From NCBI GenBank assembly GCA_000708835.1, contig DF237093.1, positions 1 to 64,000 on the forward strand: a DNA stretch of 64,000 nt, read 5' to 3'. The notes beneath the pieces are model-generated. The model was not told the origin of the DNA and made no database searches. It saw only the letters and a program-made list of their open reading frames with translations. The DNA is from Klebsormidium nitens. Lineage: Eukaryota; Streptophyta; Klebsormidiophyceae; Klebsormidiales; Klebsormidiaceae. The position numbers and the translations under genes are program-made. Positions 50,030 through 62,000 of this stretch are shown piece by piece; within the stretch, counting starts at the first letter, position 1, and every line of letters begins with the position of its first letter.

Positions 50030-53000
50030 ATGTCGGGCATCGCGCGGGGGCGATTAGCCGAGGAGAGGAAAGTCTGGAGAAAGAATCACCCTCATGTGAG
50101 TGCCCCAAGATTCAAACCAGGCCGCGGTAATCAAGCTCACTTCTGTTGCATTGCTCACTTACTTTGAGTATCTGTTGCAGTGTTTCAGCAGATTGTTGTT
50201 GGAAGCTGCGGTTTTATCAAGCCGGCAAACAGAGGCTTGCAATATTTACCCTCAGTTTTGTGCTTCATTGGCTCCTCGCTAGCACCAGGGACCTGAAGGA
50301 AGAAGTGGTCCTATGCTTTTCTGGACATGGCCTGCACACTGCTGTTTGTATTCAAGTGGGGCTCTGTTTGGAGAGGATTTGTGTTTGATGAAGCTTGCTG
50401 CAATTCAGTTTGGTTGTCTTGTCGGGTTTTCTATTCATTGTCTCTCCATGAGGTGCTGCTCTATAGTTGCCAGAAATAGGTGCTGTCATGTCAGCCGCGA
50501 AGCTGCGGTTCGAAGATTGACATGTGGGACTGCACTTCCCACAGATAAAGTTGATACTTTACAAGCCCGCCTTGAACAGTTCAGCTTGTGCTGGAAGCAG
50601 ACTTCAAGGTCTTTCTTTCACTTCGACGGAATCCAAGTGCATGTTTCTGGACATGCCTTTCTTATGTTTTGTAGCCCCTTTCTGTTTCCCATTGACATAG
50701 GGAGATTAGTGGTTGTATCTGGTAAAATCAGGTTGAGTGGATCTGAAAGAATCTAAGTAGACTTAATTGTGACGCTATGCTATCATAGCCTATAGCCCCT
50801 TCCTAATACCTGTCAAACCTCAAACTTTGGATTACATGGCTACTTGTCGGGAATCTGAACATTGAAAACTCACTTATTTGCTCTTGCAGGGTTTTGTTGC
50901 CCGACCAGAGACCACCTCCGATGGGACGTTGAACCTTATGACGTGGCACTGCAGCATACCGGGCAAGAAGGATGTGAGCTGCGGGAAGCCCCTTCCTTGA
51001 TGCTGTTCCACCAACTGCATCTGTTTCTTTGGCACTCCGACCCAGTCCTTGCTAAGAGTCCAAGTGATCATAAGCCTGGTATATGTCTTTGTTAACTCAG
51101 GACATACAAGGCATATGCTACCACTTCCTCATGGTGGTGTTACGCTCTGCAGACGGACTGGGATGGGGGTTTCTATCCCCTCACGATGCTGTTCAGCGAG
51201 GACTATCCGAGCAAGCCGCCGAAGTGCAAGTTCCCAGTAGGCTTCTTCCATGTAAGCTGCGAAAATTTTACTCTGTCCCTCTGGCTCACTTTGTGTCACG
51301 GTTTCTTCTTATCACATCATTCAATGGTACTGACCGTAACTCAATGTGTACTCCATGCCTCGTTTCCGTCGGCTGAGTTGCGGATGCTTCTCATGGCGTT
51401 GGCGTAGTGCAATTGAGTCATCTTGAGGCGGTGGTGCTTTGATCTGAGTACTCATTCCCACCTGTAATGGCCGTGTGCTTTCTCAATTTCGATATGCTCA
51501 GTCAACATGTCCATTTCCAAATGTCCAGTCCCGTAATTGATCTATCTGGCCCTACCTATTCGAGTCGATTTGTTTGTTGAAGTTATGATGAGTTCGGGCC
51601 TAAGGTCTGCATTCAGATATTCCGCTATGAAAGGAGTGTTGTTGAGCGGTATCTTGAAGGCCGCTCCAGATGTCTCCCGACATCAGGCATCTAAAAGTGG
51701 TCGACGTAGGTCTGGACGAATGCAATTTCGGACTGGCAAGAGATTTATGGGGTTTTGGAAGGCCTTTTCGATTCTTAGACGTAGAAGACTGCACAGTGTG
51801 GCAGACTGCGGATTGGGACCTAGCCGTCAGAGCTCCAAATCTTGATTGGTGCGGGAAAGCGGCATCGCGGCTTGCAGCGATAATCCTGTCACTCGAGTAC
51901 CAAACTCCGCAGACTGCGAAACTAGAAGTCTACTGGGTCCGGAATCCAACAAGGCCTTCCGAGATGATGTAGATTTCTCGCCTGTTCGAAAATAGATTTG
52001 TCCAAAATAAGTTCGATAACCATTACCTGATGACACTTGAAGAGACGGCATTACGGGGTAGCCCAGTTTTTTAACTTCCAACCTGAGCTTGACTCGGTCA
52101 GCTCTGTCAGCAAGCAATTAGTTTGCGAGGACCTTTGTGAACCTGTCCGATTTGGAAGCTGTTTGGGATCTGCAAGCATTGCAAGTCGGTATCGTGTCGC
52201 TGTTCGTTTCTCGTCTCATGCCATCTTTAATTAAGTTGTCATTCAAACGGAAAAGTAGCATTGAGCTCTTCCATGTCATTCTGCAGCCGAACATCTACCC
52301 ATCCGGTACCGTTTGCCTGAGCATCCTGAACGAGGATACGGTGAGCTCTCTGAGTTTGTAAGAAATCCTTCTATCCGGCCGAAAACTGGGTAAAATGTTG
52401 GCGCGTTTCAAGGAGTCTGTTCAACGCTTCTTTTAATTCTTTCAAAATCGACGGTTACGTTGAGTACCGCAGCATTCATTCTTACGACGACTGTTGGCTC
52501 ATGACAGCCCGGATCGAAGCGTGATCGAGAATTTGCTCGTCAAATGCCTTCTACTATTGCAGCTTGTCAGGTCCTCGGTCAAAAGTCGAACGTAATGACC
52601 CATAGGTGTGTACCTTTGATGGCCTCTAGAGCGCTTGCAGAAGAAGGCGAGGATTGCAATCGGATCCTTCATATGGTCGTCGAGAGGGCGTTTGATTCTC
52701 ATCTCTTCTAGTCTTAGGACATGCTTTCTTCTCACTCACAGGGCTGGAAGCCGTCCATCACAGTCAAGCAAATCCTGACCGGCATCCAAGAACTTCTTGA
52801 TGCCCCCAACCCTTCGGATCCCGCACAGACGGATGCGTATCAGCTATTTGTACAGGTGAGACACTCTTTTTGTGGGGCACCGAACGTGAATGTGTTGACA
52901 AACTGGGAACGGACCTGCCTCTTGATCTGCCCTGTTTTGATTTTCTGGTTAGTCAGGAAAAAGCACCCGGGACGCTTGGTTTTATGGTGCTGTGTTGGGC

Positions 53001-53123
53001 AGTGATGGACGCTGTCCGCTTTTTATTCTTGCCAGCTCAACGATGTCCATTTTTCCGCAGGACCGGAAGGAGTATGACCGAAGGGTCCGTCAACAAGCGC
53101 TGAAATACCCCCCAGCAATCTGA
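50030..53123 (+). CDS. UBC9: SUMO-conjugating enzyme E2 (UBC9/SCE1)
   Basis: Six exons (50030-50095, 50890-50973, 51153-51251, 52287-52340, 52742-52855, 53061-53123) join in phase 0 to 159 aa, against 158 in human UBC9. It accepts SUMO from the E1 and transfers it to target lysines. Landmarks are the SUMO-binding N-terminus [54 protein letters not shown] with the active cysteine at position 93 exactly as in human, and [20 protein letters not shown]. All catalytic positions are intact. Intron 3 is long (1,035 bases) and holds an unrelated ORF. It is divergent from ubiquitin-S27a. Confidence 0.98.
51670..51972 (+). CDS. Unexplained ORF inside UBC9 intron 3
   Basis: An ATG ORF of 100 aa lies on the sense strand within intron 3. 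Its sequence is not low-complexity and looks protein-like ([19 protein letters not shown], then [20 protein letters not shown]). I do not recognise it. It may be a gene fragment carried into the intron or simply a chance ORF; it is not part of UBC9. Confidence 0.2.
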   Translation: MSPDIRHLKVVDVGLDECNFGLARDLWGFGRPFRFLDVEDCTVWQTADWDLAVRAPNLDWCGKAASRLAAIILSLEYQTPQTAKLEVYWVRNPTRPSEMM

Positions 53124-54122
53124 TTGGTCATGTACATAAAATGGTTCTGATCATTATATCGGGGGAGCAGCTGTAGGGTTCACTTTAGCACCGCTGCTAT
53201 GCAGGGAAACAGTAAGCATGCATCTTGCATAGCGAAGGTATGGTTAGGGGAAGGACTCTCTTGGTCTGCGTCCACCATAACCAACTTCATGAATTGAAGG
53301 ACGTAGCTGCCAAGAAGCGTTCTGAGTTTCTATATGCCTAAACCTAGTCACTACTTTTGAACTTGTCAAGCGGTTGCATGCCAGACACAAAAGATATTGA
53401 AGCCTGCATGCGAAACCCATGTGACGGCCGGGTTGTGATTGAGCAGCCGCCCATGTGCATGGCCTAACTTATCATGCAATGGACGACAGGCCGGTGCGCG
53501 TTACATTGGAAACATGTATGCGGAGATCTGGACCGTCATTGTGGGCATTGGAGTTGCAGCATCGGCCCCTGATGAAATGAAATTGAAATAATACATGGGC
53601 TGTCCAGCCTATCAAATGTACTTCAGAACCTCAGATGACTTAAATATCGAATGAGAATTGCCGGCCTCTATATACAAGTTCGTCCCATATGCGACGTGGA
53701 CCTGGCAGCTAGGGGGCCGCCGATTTCGTGTGCACGGCGCCTGCGCCCCCGCGAAGTGATGAAATATGATGTATGCGAAAGAGTAGCTGTTATAGGCTAC
53801 CGCGTTGAATTGTTCGTTTTGCTGGCTTAAAAACGCCCATGCACGGTAAGAAATGATCACTTAGGCTGTCTCAGAGGACCACGTTTGAGTGGGAAAACTA
53901 TTGTGATTCAGGAGCTGATCATCCAATCATAAATCTACACCGCCACGAATCGTCCCGCCTGGTTGCGGACAACAAGAATAAACACGATAAAAACAACACG
54001 ACTCCACATGCAGACGAAGAATGCTCTCAAAATACCTTTGCATATTCACTTTATGGTCACATACAAGGTACGTTCATATTCTGGCTTGAGGTGTCCAATC
54101 ACGTTGGTTCACTTACGGCCAT
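53124..54122. other. Intergenic region between convergent genes
   Basis: The region holds the 3' side of UBC9 and of the Uma2-like gene. The ORFs are short and random-looking, and no element is recognised. Confidence 0.4.
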
Positions 54123-55576
54123 CTACGACCGGAGTCCCTCTTTCTCGTCCGCTGGCAGTTGCACACTCCAGCTCGGTATCTCCTCCTTGGACGCTCTTAT
54201 CAACGCGCCCCACAAGCGTGCTATGTCTGCATCATTGTCGCATCTCTCCCGTTTTTCGGGTTGTCTCTCAAAGACTGCCGCTTCCATGTCATTCAAACCT
54301 GTCTGCATCAAACAAAGTATTCCTGAGCATTCCGAAGTCTAGTCTTGAGGTTCACTGAAACCTCAAAAAGCCTCATTCAAAGTAGCTGTCCAAGTTTGAA
54401 AGCCTCCGGCGTCATTTGTTCAGGTAATTCACCTCGAAGTAAACCTATCGTTTTGAATTAAGCTTCAGCCCTTGGACGACCTGCAAAAGCTGGTTTTAGC
54501 TTTTTGACATGAACTCCGGGTGGATCAGAATATATTGTAGCTAGAGGTCGATTGTCATCATAAGTGGAGGTCAGCTGGTTGCGCTACTTTCCATGAGCAT
54601 TCCAGAGCTCCTAAAAAGACGTTGAGGGTTCACTTTAATGAGCCAATCTGTTCTGAGGCTCGCTTGATCCGGGGGACCGTCCCTGAGATCCACGTGAGCT
54701 TTCGAAGCTGAGGCCGAGTGCATAATGCCACCAGAGCCTGAAGAAGCTCACCTTCGACTCGAGGTTTAGATGCACACACTGTTTTCCCAAGGTCTCCTCC
54801 TTGCAGAGATCCGCCATGACTGCGCGATACCCAGGGAGCAGCTCGAGCTCGATGGCGTCATTCCACTCAAAGAGTTGAACAGAGCCGTTGGCTATAACGA
54901 GAAACAACCTCCTTCTGTGCACATCTATCAGCAGGACATTTTCTACTCCTGCCTTGTAGTACCCCATAGCCCGCCACACGACTCCGCCTATCGGCCCACG
55001 GCTCAAAGTGACGGTATTTTTGTTCTGAAAAGTCAAGACGTCAAACCTCTCATTGAAGGCACCCGTCTCTATGATTGCCTTCGGGATCAAAGTAAGAGGC
55101 TGCGTCTCTGATTCAAACTTCGCATCCTGGAAGTCTCTTCGTTCTGCAATCCACACCTCTGGAAGTTGCAGAGCATCCTGCTTGTCCAAACTCAGTCTTG
55201 TTCCGCCTGCGAATGTGACGAGGTCAGCCGCTGACGAATCTATAAAAGCGTCAATGCTGCATACGAGCTTAGTCAGTGCGTGGCCTTGCTGTGGGGAATG
55301 GCCCCAAAGGCTTACAACGACAGGTTGATGCCCTCCTCCGGTGAACGCTACCTGTTGATATTGTTCGGTCATTCCTTTCAGAAGCTCAAATGTAAATCCC
55401 CTGGGATCAAAGAAGACCTTTTCTCCAACCACAATAGGGGGTCTTCGTCCAGAATTTCCGGTTTCAAGTATGACAACAGGCTGAATCAACTCTGGATGAA
55501 ACAGGTAGATTGCCATCTGCACGCTGGTTGGCTTCTTGCAGATCAGAGGTCTACCTATTGCCAGTCCTTGCATCAT
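54123..55576 (-). CDS. Uma2-like (DUF820) uncharacterised protein, structure uncertain
   Basis: The main exon (55576-54752, 275 codons in phase 0) is clear, ending at an AAG|GTGAGC donor. The last exon may be 54480-54445 (11 residues) or 54302-54123 (59 residues, rich in charged coding-like sequence such as ARLWGALIRASKEEIPSW); both fit the phase and follow good acceptors. The open frame continues upstream of the ATG to about 55650 without another ATG, so a 5' exon is possible. The section YYKAGVENVLLIDVHRRRLF followed by LELLPGYRAVMADL resembles the end of Uma2/DUF820 putative endonuclease domains (Y..AGV.E.W.VD...R, then LPG). Catalytic residues were not verified; the function is unknown. 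Confidence 0.55.
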
Positions 55577-56086
55577 TGATCCGGGACCCCCAAAATCTGG
55601 AATTTCGTCCACTTCTTGGAAGGAGAGCAAGGGCTGATTCCTGCCCCGGCCGCAGCGCCAGGGTTTGTGAGACCATTTTTATCGGCTGCACGGGACAGAA
55701 GTATGCAGCTTTCAAGTATCAGAATAAAGAGAACAGTAAGCTTATGTTCGTCAACTTGAAGACGCGGTGACGCGGCCGCCGCGTTCCAGGCGGGCCGCGG
55801 CCGCGGGCAGCTTCCCAGCATGCAGCAGACCCGGGTTTGCGTGGTTTGCGGGCTTCCAGGGAAGGGTTAGCACGAAACGGAGGGTGGTCAGGCTTGACTG
55901 GATTGTGCTCGCGATCAGAGTCTCACGTTGGAGCTGCTCTGGCGCAGACCTGCGATGATGAAACTTTGAAGTGGCGCTCTTGAAATTGATGGAGGGACTT
56001 GGTCCCTAACCATCAGGCGCGGTATGGTATTGAGAAGAGTTGCAGTGGCGTTTTTGTAGAATTATCTTCATTCTCCAGGGACTAAG
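55577..56086. promoter_or_regulatory. Divergent GC-rich promoter region of the Uma2-like gene and XPF
   Basis: The 510 bases between the two starts include a GC-rich block at 55765-55810 (GCGGCCGCCGCG, GCCGCGGCCGCGG). A 5' UTR intron of XPF may end at TTCTCCAG (about 56070-56077), just before its ATG. No specific binding site is assigned. Confidence 0.4.
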
Positions 56087-59000
56087 ATGTTGGGGTTTCA
56101 CAAGAGCATTGTGGAGGAGGTTGCGCAACAGGATGGGTTGGTGGTCATGGCAGCCGGCCTGGGCATGCATAAGGTGCGTGGCAGCTCCTCTCGTTGTACT
56201 GCAGTATGCTGCTTAAGCCCCGATTCTGGTTCGGATTGTTCTTTCTGGGGTTGATGCAAGCGAAGTTCTGAGTCAGGTGTCAAGAGTGCAACTAAGTAAC
56301 TTTCTCAGAAAGTCCACCACTGATTGTGAGGGTTTTCCTGGCATTGATTGAGGATGTTAACTTTCCCCAGGAATGATCAGCGTGTTTCCTGAGCTCAATT
56401 ACGGTTTGCAAAGTCAAAACCGTGCCCTTAGTCTCTGGAACCCATTTTAAACTGTCCTGGTGTTGTTGGTGGACAGGTCATTGCAGCCATCCTGACAGCG
56501 CACATCAGAAACCCCGAGAACAGGGAGAAGGTGGTGCTGCTCCTAAGCGTAAACCCCGAGCAGCGGCAGGTGCTACAAGAGGAATTGCGGTTACAGCATG
56601 AGCTTACAATAAAAAACCCTCCCCCGGACCCTCCCCAAACTTCTGAACAGCCAGCCACTCAAGCCCCTGACTCCACTCCAAACCCTGAGCCTTTCCAGGG
56701 GGTGACACCACAGCCTGGAGAAGCTTCCCAGTCTGGCTCCCCCTTGCTAGCAGGCCCCGCTACAAGTACCCCCCCTGCCACCACAGCTTCAAGTACCCCC
56801 CCACTTGGAAGCTTGGCTCTTTCTGTCCCTCCTCAGACTGCCCCCCTGCTCCGGGAAGTAGACAATCAATTTTCCAGCCATGAGCGGCTGGCACTGTATC
56901 GGGGGGGCGGGTGTCTGTTTGTCACGAGCAGGATTCTGATTGTTGACCTGTTGAACGAAAGGGTGCCCCTGGGCCAGGTGTCAGGCATAGTGGTCTGTAA
57001 CGCACACAGGGTCACGGAGACATGTGCGGAGGCGTTCATCATGCGGCTCTTCCGAGCGGGCAACAAGAGAGGGTGAGTTAGGAAAGGGTGTTGATCCTGT
57101 AATGTTTGTTGCAACGAGCTGCCTGATTGTCTGCTTGTCTTCAACGTGCTCGCAGAACCTGCTTTGAAGCATCTGTACTTGCGGTAAGTGGTTCTGCAAT
57201 TCCAGACTCTGTTTAAAGTTTCCTTGTGTCCATGCGTTAATTCTGACGTCTGCAGACACCGAAATTTTACGGTTGGACCTCGTTTTAAATGCTGGCGCGT
57301 ATTGTCATTCCCTCCTCCAGATTTAGGCAGCCCGGCTGACCTCATGTTTCATCAGACATGCTGAACTGTCATTGAACCGTGTGCCAAGTCAGTTCTTAGG
57401 GCATCAAATGATTTCCCTCGACCTGTGCCTCCTCTCCCTGCAGTTTCATCCGTGCGTTTACGGACCGGCCCCAGGCGGTGGCGTCCGGTTTCAACAAGGT
57501 GGAGCGCATCATGAAGAGCCTGTTTCTGAAGCGGCTCTACCTCTGGCCGCGCTTCCAGATGCAAGTCAGCTCTGCGCTGGAGGCCAGCCCCCCCGAAGTG
57601 GTGGACATCAGGATGCCGCTCTCGCCCGCCATGGTGGCGATTCAAGAGGCAATCATCCAGGTAGGCTTGTTTTCTCATTTCCAGACCTGTTGAAACATAG
57701 AAGCTTTTCAACATTCTTAGATGTTTCGAAACATTGATCATGGTCATGAACTTTCCACTTTCAGTTTCCCAAAATGGTTGAGGCCCCGCTGCGTAGAGTT
57801 CTGCCTTGTTGTGCTGTGGGACTGCCGCCAACAAAGGCGAGCCACCCACGTTCGAGTGAGCTTCCCTTAATTCTTGACGTCAATCTCAGTTTCGGGTGGG
57901 CGTTCCTAACTTTTGAGTCTTCGAGATACTTGCTTTTAACCGCCTTCGTGAGACAAAATGAGACAAAGAAGACCACCTCTTCACCCTGCTCGTGCTCGCT
58001 TTCACAGCCCACACCTCAGCACAGGATCTATCACATACGAGATCCTGTAATCACATACGAGATCTACAAGAAGACGTGGACATCGAAGTTGCTTACAAAA
58101 ACAGCAGAAAACAGTCGACGTCCTTCACACTCTCTACCATGATCTACTCAAGTCGCTTTTCGCCCCCCTCAGGTAATGGACGCGTGCATGAAGGAGCTGA
58201 AGAAGATCAACAAGCTAGACGTGGAGGACCTGACGGTCGAGAATGGGCTGTTCAAGTCCTTCGACGAGATTGTCAGGCGGCAGCTCGACCCCATCTGGCA
58301 CACCATTGGTCGGAAGGTGAGACGCTTTCGCCTCGTTCCCCGGCAATCCAGTACCGAAGCAGGGACCGTGCTTGTGCTGCGGACTCATGATTAAGGGGTC
58401 AGGAAGGAAGATAAAGCGTTTTAGAAAACGTTTTTCAGAAAACCCAATCCGAACATTCTAGCTAAGCCTACTTAACCTGCTGTCATTCGAGTACAGGAAC
58501 TCACTTCCCGAGTTCATTCCAATCTAGGCCGTCACCGGCCCGTTGTTTCCAGCAACATCTCTTATTTTCACGATTCTCGTCCCTTTATGGTGACCTTCTC
58601 TTCAGCAGTCAACCCTGTGTGTGTCAAGAGAAGGGGGAAGTGCTCGTTCTTTTAGTACACAAAGATGATTGAGTCCTTCACTTCCTCAGATGAGGAGATC
58701 TGGCAAAGATAAAAAGAACGGAAGGATGAATAACCATAAGACCTGGAATTGTAAGAGTTGGCGTGATTGTCTGGCGTTCCCCTGACCCTTGAGCCGTCCC
58801 TCCTCCAGACCAAGCAGCTGGTAGCCGACCTGAAGACGCTGCGCAAGCTGGCGGAGTTTCTCCTGCGCTACGACGCCGTCACGTTCCTGCGCTATCTCGA
58901 CACGCTGCGCCTTTCCGAGGGCATCCGCTCCGTCTGGCTCTTCGCCGAGCCCACGCACAAGATCTTCGAGTACGCCAAGCGCCGCGTGTATCATGCCGTC

Positions 59001-62000
59001 AAAACAGGGCCCGACGGTTTGGCTGTCCAGCCCGCCCAAAAGAGAGGCCCTGTTGCGGCCAGTGTCGCTAAGAAGCGGAAGGGGCCGGGAGGGCAGCCGG
59101 CGGCTGTACAGGGCCTGGGGAATGCGAACGGGGCGGCTGCAGGGGCCGCTGCTGAAGGGGTTCCAACAAAGGTGGAGCTGGAGGTAGTCCTGGAGGAGAT
59201 GCCCAAATGGAGGATTCTGCGAGTGAGGATCGGTGTTAGGGTTTTCGTTTACTCTGCACGGATGTCTCTCCTTCATGCACTCGTGGAAGTTAAGTGTCAC
59301 TAGGCACTCACTTACCATATCTTCTCCTTTAGATTCTCCGTTTCGTTGCAGTTGAGACCAGACCCATTTGCTTTGAGGCAGAGCCTACGGACGATAATGC
59401 ATGTTTGGATTCCTGCAACTCTTCCGTTTCAGGGGGTTTTCTACATCTCAAAGCGGTGGCCAAAACGTTTCGTCTGTAATGGTCGCTGCAGCTGCTCACG
59501 GCAAGTGGACCCTTCCTTGCTGCAGGAGATATTGGAAGAGATTCAAGAAGAGAAAGAAGAGCTCGCAAAACAGCGAGCCCTTGCCGCAGTCGCGGCCATG
59601 GAAACCCAGGAACGGACCGCCCAGTCACCCGCCCCGGACCCTCTAGAGGTGGGCCCCAGCTCCCGCGACCCGGCGGGACGTCTAGCCGATTCCGACTTCG
59701 CCACCAGCGGAGGCTTTGTCAGAACCACCCCCCCATTTGTGAACGAGGACGACGGACCGGTGCTAGTAGCGGCGAAAGACGAGCGCATGTGTCTGCAACT
59801 AGAGGCGTGCATCGTTCATGGGGGGGGGGCGGTGATGCGCGCGGAGTGGGACCGGTTCCTGCTGGCCAAGGCGGAAGTGCACAAGGCGCGGCAAAAGGGG
59901 AAGAAGAAGGCCGGGGGGGTGGAGCAGCAGGCGGCAAACGGGCAGCCAGGTGACTCATCCTTTCGTACTCCGTACTTTGTTTTAGCTTAAACTTTCAAGA
60001 AGGCTACGCTTGAGTACCGATGTCTAGAGAATACTGTGAGTTGGTGTATGGAGGACATGCGGGGCGTTCGATGAGGATGCAGTCGGAGAAAGAACGTCCT
60101 ACTTGCTTCTTCAGTGCAGCGAAGCTACTCCAACGAGAACATCGTTCTTCTCCCTGGGCTAGCCGTGCTTATCCGCGGCATCCCTAGGTTTGTGAAGCCG
60201 GACTGTAGTATGTCTGTCGCAATTGTCGGGAGCGTGCGTGTTCGATTCAACAACTTCGAACCTCCAAGCTCGAAAGCTCGAACCCTCAAAACTCCGGATA
60301 TCTCGCTTCTCTCGGGCAGACACTTGATGCGTTACTTTCAATCATTCCTTTACAGGCCCGTCAAATGCTGCTGCTAAAGCGCCCGCCGGCGCCTCCGGCA
60401 CAGGCGAGCAAGAGGCTCTCCTTGCAGCGGCAAAGAAAGTCTTTTCCAGAGGGGGGTCTGACGCGCTGACCATACCGGAATCAGGGTTTGAAGAGGAGAG
60501 GGGTTCAAAGGCCTGGGGCCGAGGGAGGGGGAAAGGAAAGGCGGGGAACAAAAGCGGGTCCGAAGGCAGCGGGGGGGACTCGGAAAGCGGAGGGAAGGAG
60601 GGGGGGCGCGGGAGGGGTCGGGTGAAAGGGAACCGGGGGAGGGGGAGAGGCGCCGCAGGCGAGAAAGGGCAACGGACGCTTACTCAGATTGGGCGCAAGG
60701 AGTCGGGGGGACAAGGGGAAGCAGTTCTCGACGAGAGGGGGAAAGAAAAGGCAGGCGAAGAGACTGGGGGCGATGAAGACGTCGTTGAAGTGGATGGCAG
60801 CACCTTCCGAGCCCGTCAGGGGACAGGGTCTGGACGGGTTAACTCTGTGGTTAGCGAAACCGCCTTGGATTCGACCGGGGGGACTGCGAAGAATGGAGAC
60901 CAAGGGGATGGCGAACCGGACCGGAAAGGGAAGCGGAAAGCGGAGCCGGAAGTGGCGCCATCGCTGAGGAAGGGTGCGAAAAGGCGACGGAAAGCGCTGC
61001 CGGCGGTGCACTTCTACGCGCTGGAAAGCGAACAGCAGGTGCTCGAGGTGGTAAGGGCTGAGATTGTTGACACGATCTATTCACCACCCTACTTCGACTT
61101 TTCTTGATTCCGTTGCCTAAGGGATCGATGACAGTTGGTTTAATGAATACTGCCATCAGATGCCTTCTCCGCCCCACTCTGACAAATGAGAGCCAAGGCG
61201 GCCGGCGCATCTTGCTTCCTGTTCCTTGTTTCTGGCGACCATGTCTAGCGATGGGAGAATCCTCATAGGCTCCCGAGACAAGTCGTTATAAAGTTGGCTG
61301 CAGAGACTTCTAGAAGGAAAGAGAACCGCCAGCTCCAAAGCCAGCCGTTGCGTGAGCCCCCCACTTCCCAACTTTCTGAAAATCACATCCAAGCAGCAGC
61401 ATACGTTACAGGAAACTTCATTGCTCACCCCCGACAGGCGCGGCCTTGTTACGTCATCTTGCATGACCATGACATGCCTTTTGTGCGCAAGCTGGATTTG
61501 TACCCATCATAAAGCCTCAGAGTAACTCACTTTGGCAGTCTTATAATTCCTAGATCAGACTCTCCTTTCTGCCTCGCAGGTGCGGCCCGCTTAGGTCATC
61601 GTGCATGACTCTGACATAGCGTTTTGTGCCCTTTACCATCATAAGTTCTCAAGGTAACTCACCTTGGCAGTCTTACAATTTCTAGATTGGACTCGTCGAC
61701 TCCCCCACAGGTGCGGCCCGCTTACATCATCGTGCATAACATTGACATGGCGTTTTGAGCACTGTACCTTCATAAACCCTCAGCGAAACAGCTTGGCAGT
61801 CTTACAAATCTTATATCGGACTCGTCGAATTCCCCGCAGGTGCCGCCTGCTTACGTCATCGTGCACGACCTTGCCATGGGTTTTTGTGCACTGTACCATC
61901 ATAAATCCTCAAAGTAAAGTTAGGGGGTGAGGGGTTCGGGCTTAAGGTTCGTATAGAGCCCTTGCATGGGTTAGCTTGGCAGTCTTACACTTCCTGAATC

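Noticed and set aside
59543-61210. Long minus-strand ORFs opposite XPF exons 6 and 7
   Set aside because: They are shadows of the low-complexity Gly/Arg/Lys-rich coding strand; no motif or splice logic supports them.
61160-61470. Minus-strand 104-aa ORF over the start of the decoy array
   Set aside because: It has no recognisable motif and overlaps the repeat units of XPF intron 7.
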